Position numbers and translations under genes: made by a program
In this document: one piece after another, positions 17,865 to 27,058 of the stretch
How the letters are laid out: every line of letters begins with the position of its first letter
Numbering within the stretch: position 1 is the stretch's first letter
Notes under the pieces: generated by a model
What the model saw: the letters and a program-made list of their open reading frames with translations, nothing else
What the model was told of the DNA's origin: nothing
Database searches by the model: none
Assembly (NCBI RefSeq): GCF_030643805.1
Contig: NZ_CP094656.1
Location: forward strand, 3,658,001-3,722,000
Direction: 5' to 3'
DNA: 64,000 nucleotides
Source of the DNA: Alkalihalobacillus sp. AL-G
GTDB taxonomy: Bacteria; Bacillota; Bacilli; Bacillales; Fictibacillaceae

Positions 17865-18185
17865 ATGAATATAGTACTTGGTCTATTATCATTTATTATT
17901 GCGGTATTCATGGTGACTGTGACTCCGTTAGTCGATTCGGTCGTTATTACCGAGCCTGCGCAGCTTGAGCATCATAGACTGGGATACCCGCTGCCTATCA
18001 TTGAACAGCACACGACCTTATCACCAATGAAAAAAGACTTCCCATTCAGACTTGGGATAGTAGACCCTCATAATCATCCGACAGACATTTTATTTAAAAA
18101 TTACCTGATTTCAACACTTATTATGACAATTTTTATATTTATCTTTTTCTGGCTGATGAAACGAATTATTTTTGTACTAATATAG
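17865..18185 (+). CDS. Small membrane protein with two transmembrane helices
   Basis: 106 residues. The first helix is at residues 1-22 (MNIVLGLLSFIIAVFMVTV) and the second at about 83-104, with an extracytoplasmic middle that carries RLGYPLPIIEQHTT and FPFRLGIVDPHNHPTD. This layout, an N-terminal helix then a GYPLPII motif, matches uncharacterised small Bacillus proteins; I know no function. The start at 17865 has AAGGAG 8 nt upstream; an earlier in-frame ATG (17838) has none. It is followed after 15 bp by a Nudix gene, so the two probably form an operon. Confidence 0.72.
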   Translation: MNIVLGLLSFIIAVFMVTVTPLVDSVVITEPAQLEHHRLGYPLPIIEQHTTLSPMKKDFPFRLGIVDPHNHPTDILFKNYLISTLIMTIFIFIFFWLMKRIIFVLI

Positions 18186-18200
18186 GAAAAGGAGATGCAT

Positions 18201-18668
18201 ATGAACGATTACATAAAATCAATGCGTGAAAAAATCGGTTCCGATACGCTTTTGACGGTCGGGTGTGGAGCAATCATTGAAGATCAGTCAGGACATATAT
18301 TATTACAAAGAAGAACAGACTACGATATTTGGGGAATCCCAGGTGGAATTTTAGAGTTAGGAGAAACATTTGAAGAGACTGTTAAAAGAGAAGTGTTTGA
18401 AGAAACGAATTTAACTATCAACAATATTCGTTTGTTCGGTATCTATTCTGGAGATCAGGGTTATGCTCAATATGCGAATGGAGATAAAGTGTTTAGTGTA
18501 CAAATCATTTTTCACGTAGAGGATTATGAAGGAACTGTAATTTCAAATAACGAGAGCCGGGAACTAAAGTTCTTACATAAACTAGAGCTTCCGAAAAATT
18601 TGAATCCCCACCAAGCCCCATTTATTTTGGATTGGGTCAAAAATATCTCAACTCCTATAATTAAATGA
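18201..18668 (+). CDS. Nudix hydrolase
   Basis: 155 residues. The Nudix box is seen at about residues 50-72: GGILELGETFEETVKREVFEETN. It fits G-x5-E-x7-REU-x-EE, with Asn replacing the usual Gly near the end. Upstream, LLQRRTDYDIWGIPGG places it among the MutT-like ADP-ribose/NTP group. It would hydrolyse a nucleoside diphosphate linked to X with Mg2+; the substrate cannot be told. GGAG lies 6 nt before ATG 18201; ATG 18195 directly abuts the site and is rejected. Confidence 0.9.
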   Translation: MNDYIKSMREKIGSDTLLTVGCGAIIEDQSGHILLQRRTDYDIWGIPGGILELGETFEETVKREVFEETNLTINNIRLFGIYSGDQGYAQYANGDKVFSVQIIFHVEDYEGTVISNNESRELKFLHKLELPKNLNPHQAPFILDWVKNISTPIIK

Positions 18669-18694
18669 AGACTCCCTTTCTAGAGAGTCTTCAT
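18665..18694. terminator. Hairpin between convergent genes
   Basis: Perfect 10-bp stem ATGAAGACTC / GAGTCTTCAT with a 10-nt loop, overlapping the Nudix stop. The T-tract is poor, so termination is likely but less certain. Confidence 0.6.
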
Positions 18695-18707
18695 CTAATA
18701 TTAAAAT

Positions 18708-21227
18708 TTAATCTACGTAGACATCACGGAAATACATGACTTTTTTATAGTGATGGAGCCCCTTGATCGATGGGTTCACTAAAAAATTTTCTGCTGTTTG
18801 ATAAAGTGGGAGAATAGCCGCTTCATCAAGTATTTTCTTTTCTAGCGAAAATTGCATATCCCATCTCTTTTGAAGGTCCAACTCGGCCAACATTTGTTCA
18901 AACAATTGGTCATATTCTGGATCTGAATATCCATAATTAGTAGTTGTAGTCTTTGAATAAAACAAATCCAAAAAGGTTTTTGCACCAGGGTAATCCGAGC
19001 TCCAACCAGTGACCATCATCTCATAATCCTGATTTGAACTATTTTCTAGTATCGTTTCAAAGTCAAAGGCAAAGGTATTAACCGTAAGTCCATCAAGCTT
19101 ACCTTCCAACATGTCTGTTATAAGGAAGCCGATGTGCTGTGCTCTACTAGTTCTTCCGATATCAAGATCAAGTGTAACTTCACTTTTTCCTATTTCTGAT
19201 AACCCCTGCTCCCATAAACTTACCGCATCGACGGACGGCTTTGTAAAGGGGTACATTTGTCGATATTCCTCTCCACTTAAGTTCCATATGAACTCTTTAG
19301 GTACAAGATAGGATGCAGCAACTTGTTCATTGTTAGTACTCTCTTTTACAATCCTCTCAGGATCTATTGCTGCAGCAATCGCTTTCCGTATCTTTTCATT
19401 TTGTAATGCGGAGTCAGAATTTGAATTCAATACTAACCAAAAGGTTAATGGATTCAAATATTTTTCGAAGTCTAGGCGATCATTGTATTCGTCAATATGT
19501 TGAGCTGGAAGTCGAGAGATATCTACATCTCCGTCTAAATATTCGGATGCATTCATATTCAAATCATGTGTAACAATAAAATCAATTGTTTCAAGCTCTA
19601 TATTCTCTTGATCCCAATACAGCATGTTCTTCTTTAATTGCCAGCCTTCACCTTCATCAATTTCCGTAACCACATAAGGTCCGTTGAAAGAGATAGTGTC
19701 TAAAGTATCTGCTACAGTAACCCCAAATACTTCGCCCACATTATGGTTTACAGGTAGAAATTCAGGCTGGGTAGTAGTAGCCACAAAGTATGGAACTGGT
19801 TTTTCAAGTTCAACCTTCAATGTAAAGTCGTCAACTGCATGGACACCCAACTGATCCCATTGCTCGTATAGATTGCTGGAAGGATTTCGTATTTCCGAAG
19901 CATTTTTGATATCCTGCATTCTAAATGCATAAGATGGCTCGTTTTCAGGCTGAAGAACTCGCTTCCAAGCATAGAGAAAATCATTTGCAGTTACCTGATC
20001 CCCATTACTCCAATAAGCATCCTGTCTTAAGTAAAAGGTAAATTCAGTGTAATCCGCATTCGAGCTGTAGGACTTTGCCACCCCCGGCAAGATCTTCCCT
20101 TCCGGTCCTCTTCTATATAGTCCTTCAAACGTGTTTAATAAAACCTCTTCCGAAATATTATCCATTGCCTTACTTGAATCAAGTGTTCTAAGATCATACT
20201 CACTTAGGATTTTAATCTCGGTATCTATTTCTGGAGGGATTTCGAACCCCATTTCTTTGAACACATCATTCGGTAGTGCTGTTGTTCCTCCTAAAACAAG
20301 GTAATTTGTGGATGTGCTGTCCAAGTATGTGTTCACCGAATCAATCACCCTCGTATCATGGATCAGAACGATATAGCCACCAAGACGGTGTGCCAACCCG
20401 GAAGCAGCAACCGCGTCAGGGTAATCCTGATTGCCTGTCGCAGCAGTTCCTTTTACAAGAATAAGGTTCTGAGGATCTACGATTGACTGTAATATTTTTA
20501 GGTTCGTTTCGTAGCGGTTTTCACCTGCTACTCGGTTAACCTCAAACCCAGTCTCCTCTAACTGATCCAGCACTGTTGAACTCACAACCTGGTGACCCCC
20601 ATAGACTGTGATTTCTTCAACGGAGGCTGGGAGATTTTTCGGTAATTCTCCTTGTTTGGTTAAATAAATTGGAATTTGTTCAATGGCAGCGACACTTGAA
20701 GCAGAAAGTGCATCTGCGACAGAAAAACCATTGACTAAAATCGCCTTTGTGCTTTTGTCCGTTCCAGCAGTCGCATTAATATCAAATGCGGTTTCAAAAC
20801 GGTTATCACCTGCTATTCGTTCAACCTCATAACCATTTGCGAGTAACTTATCTTCTACTGGCTTACTGATTGCCACTGTTCCGCCAAGAACATAGATCTT
20901 CTCAGCCTTTAAGCGCACAAGTTCGTTTAATACGATTTGATCGATTTCATATGGATAGGCAAGTAAAATCGGTGCATCTTTCACTCCGGCCAAACTGGAA
21001 GCAGCTAATGCATCGGCTGGGTCGTCTGCCCTTGCCAAAACGACCGACTTATCTGCATTATCCAATCCATCCGGCCATCCTCTTTGTGAGATTTTCACAG
21101 CAGTTTCAAGGCGGTCTTCACCCCACAGTCGATTAAACGTGTCGGCAGCTTCTGCCTTATCGGCAGGGAAGACCGACAATAGACCTAGAAACAAAATAAC
21201 TATTAAACCTATTGCTCTCTTTCTCAA
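18708..21227 (-). CDS. CWB2-anchored extracellular oligopeptide-binding protein (SBP family 5)
   Basis: 839 residues. A signal peptide ends near AEA (residue 27) and has no lipobox Cys. Residues about 30-335 are three CWB2 repeats: LWGEDRLETAVKIS, IAGDNRFETAFDI, VAGENRYETNLKI, each with a later AxAxSS-type core (PADALAASSLAG, VADALSASSVAA). Residues about 345-839 are an SBP_bac_5 domain (OppA-like) with TFEGLYRRGPEG, VTANDFLYAWKRV, DFTLKVELEKPVPYF, FNGPYVV and KIRKAIAAAIDPE. Classic OppA proteins are lipoproteins feeding an ABC permease; here the wall repeats replace the lipid anchor and no permease or ATPase is nearby. The start is TTG 21227 behind GGGGGTAGG. It is a tandem paralogue of the next gene. 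Confidence 0.93.
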   Translation of the reverse strand: MRKRAIGLIVILFLGLLSVFPADKAEAADTFNRLWGEDRLETAVKISQRGWPDGLDNADKSVVLARADDPADALAASSLAGVKDAPILLAYPYEIDQIVLNELVRLKAEKIYVLGGTVAISKPVEDKLLANGYEVERIAGDNRFETAFDINATAGTDKSTKAILVNGFSVADALSASSVAAIEQIPIYLTKQGELPKNLPASVEEITVYGGHQVVSSTVLDQLEETGFEVNRVAGENRYETNLKILQSIVDPQNLILVKGTAATGNQDYPDAVAASGLAHRLGGYIVLIHDTRVIDSVNTYLDSTSTNYLVLGGTTALPNDVFKEMGFEIPPEIDTEIKILSEYDLRTLDSSKAMDNISEEVLLNTFEGLYRRGPEGKILPGVAKSYSSNADYTEFTFYLRQDAYWSNGDQVTANDFLYAWKRVLQPENEPSYAFRMQDIKNASEIRNPSSNLYEQWDQLGVHAVDDFTLKVELEKPVPYFVATTTQPEFLPVNHNVGEVFGVTVADTLDTISFNGPYVVTEIDEGEGWQLKKNMLYWDQENIELETIDFIVTHDLNMNASEYLDGDVDISRLPAQHIDEYNDRLDFEKYLNPLTFWLVLNSNSDSALQNEKIRKAIAAAIDPERIVKESTNNEQVAASYLVPKEFIWNLSGEEYRQMYPFTKPSVDAVSLWEQGLSEIGKSEVTLDLDIGRTSRAQHIGFLITDMLEGKLDGLTVNTFAFDFETILENSSNQDYEMMVTGWSSDYPGAKTFLDLFYSKTTTTNYGYSDPEYDQLFEQMLAELDLQKRWDMQFSLEKKILDEAAILPLYQTAENFLVNPSIKGLHHYKKVMYFRDVYVD

Positions 21228-21304
21228 AATAACCTACCCCCTTATATATGTATCTCTTTTTATTTCGACATAAATTTCCAAACTTTTAGTAAAAAAATCA
21301 TAAG

Positions 21305-21334
21305 AAAAAAGGACCACCGAGGTGTCGGTAGTCC
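21305..21334 (-). terminator. Intrinsic terminator between the two CWB2-SBP genes
   Basis: Minus strand GGACTACCGA / TCGGTGGTCC (one T-G pair) followed by TTTTTT, 8 bp after the stop at 21342. The two paralogues are therefore separate transcripts. Confidence 0.88.
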
Positions 21335-21341
21335 ATATACA

Positions 21342-23852
21342 TTACTTGCTCATGTATGCATTTTGCAAATAAATTAAACCATTATAGTGGTAAATTCCTT
21401 TTAATGCAGGGTTCTTAAGGTAGGAATCCTGATACTGATAGAGCGGTGCAATCGCGGCATTGTCTGCTATCAGGTATTTTTCTAACTCTTGGAGTTTTTC
21501 CCAACGCGTGCTTTGATTCATATCGGATACCGCAGCTTGCAATTTTTGGTCATAAGTTGCATTTGTGTAGTTGCGGTTGTTCACATTGGTAGATTCAAAA
21601 ATCTCTAAATATGTTACTGGATCAGGGTAATCAGGCATCCATCCTTCTAGTATAATGTCATACTTACCGTCATTCGTCCGTGTAAGTCGTTCAGTCCAAG
21701 AGAGTGATTCAACATTAACAGTAAGTCCAGGCAGTGCAGCCTCCAGGTTTTCCTTTAGAAAAGCACCTTGTGCAGGACTAGTTCCTGTGTCACCAACAAT
21801 TAGATTTAATGTAATCGCATTTTTACCAAGATCCGCTAGACCTGTATTCCACAGCTCTGTTGCGTTAAGGCTTTGGTTAAATTCTGGATAGGCAGCTCTA
21901 AAGTCTTGCTTATTTGTATCCCAATCAAATGCTTTTGGAACAAGGTAAGTGGCTGGAATAGCAGTATTTGAAAATACTTCTTCATTTAAGGCTTGACGAT
22001 CAATGGCTGCAGAGATCGCCTTTCGTATATTTAAGTTGTTTAAATCTTGGTTTGTCTGATTCATATTTAACCAAAATAAAGCTGTGCTCGGATAACCAAC
22101 GTAATCATTATGGTTTAAATACTGTGATTCATTATCAAAAATCTCGGTGAAGTCACCAGTTCCATTTTCATACGCTACAGGAGATGCTCCATCAGTTATC
22201 TTGTAATTGATGGTTTCAAGCTGTACGGATTCTTTATTCCAATAGTGATCGTTTTTCTGCAATTGCCATCCTTCTGTATCCTTCATTTTAGAAACGACGA
22301 ATGGTCCGTTGAACACAATTGATGAAAGACTTGATCCATAATTAGCGTCGAATTGTTCTGCGGTTTCCTTGTGTACAGGAACGAATTCCGGTCGTGTTGT
22401 CAAATCAGCAAAATATGGTGCTGATTCTTCTAATTCCACTTTTAATGTAACATCATCGACTGCAGTTACGCCTAGAGTATCTACAGGACTTTCTTCATAC
22501 ATGATTGCATCTGCATTTTTTATAATGCCTAGGTTAAACCCATACAAAGCTTCATAGTTAGGGTCAACCATACGTTTCCAGGCATATTCAAAATCATGTG
22601 CCGTCACTTTGTCGCCATTACTCCAGATAGCATTATCACGGAGCTTAAAGGTGAATACTGTATAATCGCTGTTTGCAACATAGGACTCAGCAACACCGTT
22701 TATGATTTCACCTTCAGGACCCCTTGTATAAAGCCCCTCAAATGTGTTTAATAACAATTCTTGAGCTACACTATCGGAAACTAGCGTAGGATCAACTCGA
22801 TCTACATAGTAGTCATATTCGGTTAAGACCGTAATTTCCGTGTCTCCACTCTTTACAGGTACATCAAACCCTAATTCACCAAGGATCGGATTCGGCAAAG
22901 CAACTTCTCCACCAAGAATAATGTGATTTGCACTAGAGGTTGATAAATATTCATGTACCGAATCAATCACACGCGAATCGTGGACTAGTAAAATATACCC
23001 GCCTAGACGGTGCGCTAGGCCTGAAGCCGCGACTGCATCAGGATAACCCTGATTCCCAACAACCGCAGTACCTTTTACCAAAATCACATTACTAGGATTT
23101 GAAATTGAATTTAAAATCTTCAAGTTCGTCTCGTAACGATTTTCGCCAGCCACACGGGCTACATTAAACCCTTTGGAGGTCAAACTCTCTTGAACCTCTT
23201 GGCTGACAACTAGATCTCCACCGTAAATCGTTACGTCTTTAATAGTTGCAGGAAGCTCCTTTGGAAGCTCTCCCTCTTTTGTCAAGTAAATTGGAATTCC
23301 CTCAATTGCAGCAACACTGGATGCAGACAATGCATCCGCCACGGAGAATCCATTTACAAGAATTGCTTTTGTATTCGAGCTGGTACCTGCTGTTTCATTG
23401 ATCTCGAATGCGGTTTCGAATCGGTTTTTGCCAGACACCCGATCGACGGTATAGCCTTTAGATTTCAACGTAGACTCTACATCTGAACTGATCGCGACAG
23501 GTCCGCCTAATAAATAAACCTTTTCTGCTTTTAAGCGAGCCAACTCATCCAACACCACTTGATCAATGCTCTCTGGATATGTAAGCAGAATCGGTGCATC
23601 CTTCGCACCAGCTAGGCTTGAAGCGGCGAGTGCATCAGCAGGCTCGTCCGCTCTTGCGATCACAACCGCCTTTTCAGCACTGTCAAGACCGCTCGGCCAC
23701 CCCTTTTTTGAAATTTCAACTGATGTTTCTATACGGGTTTCCCCTGACAGCCTTTCAAATGATTTTGCAGCAGAAGCCTCCTGTGCAAAATAGGGTTGAA
23801 TCAAACTTAATACTAATACTGCGATTAAAGCCCATGACAATTTCTTAAACAT
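21342..23852 (-). CDS. CWB2-anchored extracellular oligopeptide-binding protein (SBP family 5), paralogue
   Basis: 836 residues with the same plan as its neighbour: signal peptide to about residue 29 (AQEASAA) without a lipobox; three CWB2 repeats (LSGETRIETSVEIS, VSGKNRFETAFEI, VAGENRYETNLKI); SBP_bac_5 domain from about residue 345 (LNTFEGLYTRGPEGE, VTAHDFEYAWKRM, DVTLKVELEESAPYF, FNGPFVVSKM, NIRKAISAAIDRQ). The start ATG 23852 has AGGGGGG 6 nt upstream. It and the 18.7-kb gene clearly arose by duplication but now differ along the peptide-binding part, so the ligands may differ. It would bind oligopeptides or another ligand in the wall space. It could be a nutrient or signal-peptide trap handing to a permease encoded elsewhere, or a pure adhesion protein. 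Confidence 0.93.
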   Translation of the reverse strand: MFKKLSWALIAVLVLSLIQPYFAQEASAAKSFERLSGETRIETSVEISKKGWPSGLDSAEKAVVIARADEPADALAASSLAGAKDAPILLTYPESIDQVVLDELARLKAEKVYLLGGPVAISSDVESTLKSKGYTVDRVSGKNRFETAFEINETAGTSSNTKAILVNGFSVADALSASSVAAIEGIPIYLTKEGELPKELPATIKDVTIYGGDLVVSQEVQESLTSKGFNVARVAGENRYETNLKILNSISNPSNVILVKGTAVVGNQGYPDAVAASGLAHRLGGYILLVHDSRVIDSVHEYLSTSSANHIILGGEVALPNPILGELGFDVPVKSGDTEITVLTEYDYYVDRVDPTLVSDSVAQELLLNTFEGLYTRGPEGEIINGVAESYVANSDYTVFTFKLRDNAIWSNGDKVTAHDFEYAWKRMVDPNYEALYGFNLGIIKNADAIMYEESPVDTLGVTAVDDVTLKVELEESAPYFADLTTRPEFVPVHKETAEQFDANYGSSLSSIVFNGPFVVSKMKDTEGWQLQKNDHYWNKESVQLETINYKITDGASPVAYENGTGDFTEIFDNESQYLNHNDYVGYPSTALFWLNMNQTNQDLNNLNIRKAISAAIDRQALNEEVFSNTAIPATYLVPKAFDWDTNKQDFRAAYPEFNQSLNATELWNTGLADLGKNAITLNLIVGDTGTSPAQGAFLKENLEAALPGLTVNVESLSWTERLTRTNDGKYDIILEGWMPDYPDPVTYLEIFESTNVNNRNYTNATYDQKLQAAVSDMNQSTRWEKLQELEKYLIADNAAIAPLYQYQDSYLKNPALKGIYHYNGLIYLQNAYMSK

Positions 23853-23914
23853 ATAATCCCCCCTAAAATATGGCTCACCCTTTATTTCGACAAAATTATC
23901 CAAATTTTAAATAC

Positions 23915-23940
23915 AAAAAAGACACTATTTTTCTAGTGCC
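23915..23940 (-). terminator. Intrinsic terminator at the end of the exopolysaccharide operon
   Basis: Minus strand GGCACTA-GAAAAA-TAGTGTC followed by TTTTTT, 10 bp after the stop at 23950. No convincing terminator lies between 24423 and 24369, so this may end the 18-gene operon. Confidence 0.78.
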
Positions 23941-23949
23941 TTAAAAAAT

Positions 23950-24369
23950 TTATAGATTTCTGTATTCCGAACGTTTTTTGTTTTTGTTAATTCCTTTAAA
24001 CAAAAAGTAAAAGATTAACCGAATCAGGATGTATCCCCCAAAGAAAGCCATGAACCCGTAAAGTCCAACTATTGCATCGACAAACTCCATGTTCCCTCTT
24101 CCGGTAATCTTTTGCTGTATTTCAATTGCAAAGACAATGACCAAAAGTACGGTAAAGGTATATATGAAAGAAATAACCGTAATACTGTATTCAGAAAGCA
24201 GTCGAAATGTGATTTGAACAAATAGGAAACAGAAAATACCGATAATCCCAATGATCCAGAAGTGCAAATCCTTGTCCGACAACTCAAAGCCTAATCCTTT
24301 ACTGAACTCCTGTAACAAATCATGAAACTCATTGACAACCGCAGCTATTAGTTTAATAACTTCTCCCAT
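23950..24369 (-). CDS. Hypothetical membrane protein with three transmembrane helices
   Basis: 139 residues. An amphipathic N-terminal part (residues 1-35, LIAAVVNEFHDLLQEFSKG) is followed by helices at about 38-58 (WIIGIIGIFCFLFVQITF), 63-85 (ITVISFIYTFTVLLVIVFA) and 102-125 (AIVGLYGFMAFFGGYILI). The tail is basic (INKNKKRSEYRNL). GGGGG lies 4 nt before the ATG. It lies 53 bp after the PglC-like gene and before the operon terminator, so it may be the last gene of the exopolysaccharide operon, or a separate gene. No family recognised. Confidence 0.65.
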   Translation of the reverse strand: MGEVIKLIAAVVNEFHDLLQEFSKGLGFELSDKDLHFWIIGIIGIFCFLFVQITFRLLSEYSITVISFIYTFTVLLVIVFAIEIQQKITGRGNMEFVDAIVGLYGFMAFFGGYILIRLIFYFLFKGINKNKKRSEYRNL

Positions 24370-24422
24370 GATACCCCCAACAAAGATAGTTAAGAGCCCC
24401 CTAAATATAGGGTACCCTTATG

Positions 24423-24998
24423 TTACATCTTTACATTTTCTGCTTTAACTACATTTGTAAACGTCGATAATATTATTTTCACATCTGAGACAATGGTTAC
24501 ATTTTTTAAATAATATTTATCGTACTCTACTTTTTTTTCATCACTAATAAAATCTCTCCCCATTATTTGGGCATAACCAGTTAATCCTGGTTTTAACGAG
24601 TTAATTCCATTGGTTTTTCTTTTATTAATAAGTTCGTACTGATTATAAAGTGCTGGACGGGGGCCGACTAAAGACATCTCACCTTTAACTATATTTAATA
24701 ATTGCGGAATTTCATCAAAACTTGTTTTGCGTAAAAACCGCCCAACTTTTGTAACATATTGTTCCGGATTGGTTAATTTATCTGTTGATAGATTAGGAGT
24801 ATCAATTTGCATTGTCCTAAACTTATAAATCATAAAATAATTATCATTTTGCCCAGTACGTTTTTGTTTAAATAAAATTGGCCCATTACTATCCAATTTA
24901 ATTGCAAAGCAAATAATAATAAAAATTGGAAATATTAATAATAATGCTAATAAAGAAACTGTAATGTCTAATAAAGGTTTTATTAATTTTATATACAA
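24423..24998 (-). CDS. Initiating sugar phosphotransferase, PglC/WcaJ (bacterial sugar transferase) family
   Basis: 191 residues, the small single-domain form of the monotopic phosphoglycosyl transferases. One N-terminal membrane helix (KPLLDITVSLLALLLIFP), then FKQKRTGQNDNYFMIYKFRTM, TSFDEIPQLLNIVKGEM with the catalytic Asp-Glu pair, LVGPRPAL, and LKPGLTGYAQI. It transfers a sugar-1-P from a UDP- or dTDP-sugar to undecaprenyl phosphate and so begins the exopolysaccharide repeat. The start is TTG 24998, with GGGGTG 6 nt upstream. It lies near the end of the operon that also makes the rare sugars, so UDP-HexNAc or a 4-acetamido sugar are candidate donors. Confidence 0.9.
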   Translation of the reverse strand: MYIKLIKPLLDITVSLLALLLIFPIFIIICFAIKLDSNGPILFKQKRTGQNDNYFMIYKFRTMQIDTPNLSTDKLTNPEQYVTKVGRFLRKTSFDEIPQLLNIVKGEMSLVGPRPALYNQYELINKRKTNGINSLKPGLTGYAQIMGRDFISDEKKVEYDKYYLKNVTIVSDVKIILSTFTNVVKAENVKM

Positions 24999-25010
24999 CC
25001 CTAATCACCC

Positions 25011-26150
25011 CTAGAGTGAATTAAAAACATCAATTTGTTTGTTAATTACCTTTCTTTCATCAAAATGATTTAAAAATATATCCCTTGATGCTTCCCCAAA
25101 CTTACTTATTAATTCTTTATTATTAATTAATTTTAGTATCTTCTCTCCTAAGTCATGAGAATCCTTAACATTACAAAGGTATCCATTCACATTAGGAAAT
25201 ACCTCTTCTCTACATCCCCTAATATTCGTCGCAATGATTGGTTTTGCCATTCCCATAGCTTCAATAATGGAACGTGGTAATCCTTCCCTGTATGATGGTA
25301 GTACAAATATATCACTACTCGATAATAACAAAGGAATATCATCTCTTAAGCCTAATACGTGAATGTCTTTAGAGATTTTTTTGTTTAGATTAGAGACATA
25401 CTGGTTCAGGTCAAAGCTATCCCTATCCCCTTCAACCTGACCTCCAATTAACAATAGCTTTATTTGTTTAAACCCTTTATTCTTTATACTCCTAAATGCT
25501 TGTAACAATTCCACAATTCCTTTTTCAATAACCATTCTTCCAATAAATGTGATTACAATATCTTCCTTTTGCAACCCGAGTTCTTGCCTTATTTTATCAC
25601 CATCGTATAAAGTCGGGTTAAATTTCTCTGATGAAACCCCATTACCAATGTGAATTAGCCTGTTTTTCGGTTTAAATTTTTTCTTTATAGCTAGGTCGTA
25701 ATCTTCACAACTCTGAAAAAAAATATAGTCGCTAAAATATTTCGCCCATGTTTTTTCAAGAAAATAAATAGTCTTATATATTAAGGGGTTCATATTCTCA
25801 TGAAAATAAAATCCATGTGCTGTATAAACAATTGTTTTAGAACCCGCCACCTTTGCAGCAAATCTTCCAATTAAACTAGCGACTGGAGTATGAGTATGAA
25901 TGATATCATATTCTCCAGCTTTTATTAGTTTTATTAATTTAATAAGGCACTTCAGATGATTAATAATGTTCATGTCTCTTGTAAATGGTATATTAATGAT
26001 ATTATAACCATCTTTAATTAGCTGGTTACCTATTCCATGGATATTACAAGCAATATCTACATTATAACCCTTATTTTCAAGTTCATCTATTAATGGTAAG
26101 AGGAACTTCTTTAAAGTAAAGTCCACTGCTGTTATTTGTAGGATTTTCAT
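25011..26150 (-). CDS. Glycosyltransferase family 4
   Basis: 379 residues, GT-B fold. N-terminal MKILQITAVDFTLKKFLLPL; HTHTPVASLIGRFAAK with the usual substrate His pair; IGRMVIEKGIVELLQAF; and the E-x7-E-type segment EGLPRSIIEAMGMAKPIIAT near residue 290. The start codon overlaps the stop of the preceding SDR gene by one base (TAATG), showing translational coupling. It adds a sugar during assembly of the exopolysaccharide repeat in the cytoplasm; the donor cannot be predicted. Similar to CapM/EpsD-type enzymes. Confidence 0.9.
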   Translation of the reverse strand: MKILQITAVDFTLKKFLLPLIDELENKGYNVDIACNIHGIGNQLIKDGYNIINIPFTRDMNIINHLKCLIKLIKLIKAGEYDIIHTHTPVASLIGRFAAKVAGSKTIVYTAHGFYFHENMNPLIYKTIYFLEKTWAKYFSDYIFFQSCEDYDLAIKKKFKPKNRLIHIGNGVSSEKFNPTLYDGDKIRQELGLQKEDIVITFIGRMVIEKGIVELLQAFRSIKNKGFKQIKLLLIGGQVEGDRDSFDLNQYVSNLNKKISKDIHVLGLRDDIPLLLSSSDIFVLPSYREGLPRSIIEAMGMAKPIIATNIRGCREEVFPNVNGYLCNVKDSHDLGEKILKLINNKELISKFGEASRDIFLNHFDERKVINKQIDVFNSL

Positions 26151-27028
26151 TAAATCAATCCTTTTTCCCTCAATAATTTAATTTCGTTAATTATGCCATT
26201 CTTAAAACTTCTTGGTTCAAAATTTAAATCTTCTTTCGCTTTCTGATTAGAATAGCTTTTGTCCTCTTGTATCCTTTTTACTTGCTCAACAGATATTAAT
26301 GGTTTCTTGATAACTGTTTCATATATTTGAGCCATAAAAATAGCAAGTTTTATGGGGATATGAATAAATAATATTTTTTTATTTAATTCATTTTTAATAA
26401 GTTGTAACACTTGTTTATACTTTATTACAGTTCCACCGGAAAGAACGTAGTTTTCGTTAACCAAATTTGAATTTTCTAATGCAGATACTATACCATCTGA
26501 TAAGTCCTCTACATGTACCGGTTGCAGAAGAGCGGAACCATCCCCGAAGACAGGAAATACAGGATATTTGGAGAGGAACTTTATAAGTTTATGCATGTTA
26601 TGGTCCCTCTCATTTCCAAAGATCATTGTAGGTCTTAAGATAATGTAATTCGTGTTTATATATGAGTTATGTAGAATCTCTTCTTCAATTTTCTCATACA
26701 ACTCACTATAGGCTCTATATTTTGAATAAACGCCCGTAGTATGAACCAAAATAATTTTTGGAATGTTAAACTTGTTTGCCAACTTTATTAGAAAAGGGGA
26801 ATATCGAATATTAGCAATATGAATGATACTATCAAAGTTATACTTCTGAAATATTGTTTCAATTTCTATTTCATTTTCTAACTCTGTAAATTCTACGTTT
26901 ATTTCAAAGCTATTTTTATATTTAGTATTTCTTGTTATCCCAACAATCTGATTGGGTGAATATTTCGTTAATAACTTTTCAACCACTAAGCTACCTGTAT
27001 TACCAGTAAATCCTGTAACTAGAATCAT
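26150..27028 (-). CDS. NAD-dependent epimerase/dehydratase (extended SDR)
   Basis: 292 residues. Begins MILVTGFTGNTGSLVVEKLL, the NAD-binding G-x-x-G-x-x-G loop. The active-site Tyr-x3-Lys is read as YSELYEKIEEE (YxxxYEK) around residue 115, followed by LRPTMIFGNERDHNM and the extended-SDR substrate region FPVFGDGSALLQPVHVEDL. It acts on a nucleotide sugar or a lipid-linked sugar, as a 4-epimerase, dehydratase or ketoreductase. AAGGGGA lies 8 nt before the ATG. It sits between a UDP-sugar dehydrogenase and a GT4, so it likely helps make one residue of the repeat. In some capsule clusters a similar SDR reduces the 4-keto sugar made by the CapD-like dehydratase. Confidence 0.85.
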   Translation of the reverse strand: MILVTGFTGNTGSLVVEKLLTKYSPNQIVGITRNTKYKNSFEINVEFTELENEIEIETIFQKYNFDSIIHIANIRYSPFLIKLANKFNIPKIILVHTTGVYSKYRAYSELYEKIEEEILHNSYINTNYIILRPTMIFGNERDHNMHKLIKFLSKYPVFPVFGDGSALLQPVHVEDLSDGIVSALENSNLVNENYVLSGGTVIKYKQVLQLIKNELNKKILFIHIPIKLAIFMAQIYETVIKKPLISVEQVKRIQEDKSYSNQKAKEDLNFEPRSFKNGIINEIKLLREKGLI

Positions 27029-27058
27029 TTCAAAATTCCCCTTAAGTAAAAACTTATT

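Noticed and set aside
24385-24422. GGGTACCC-containing palindrome as a terminator after the PglC-like gene
   Set aside because: The stem is short and there is no T run on the minus strand; the better terminator is at 23915-23940.
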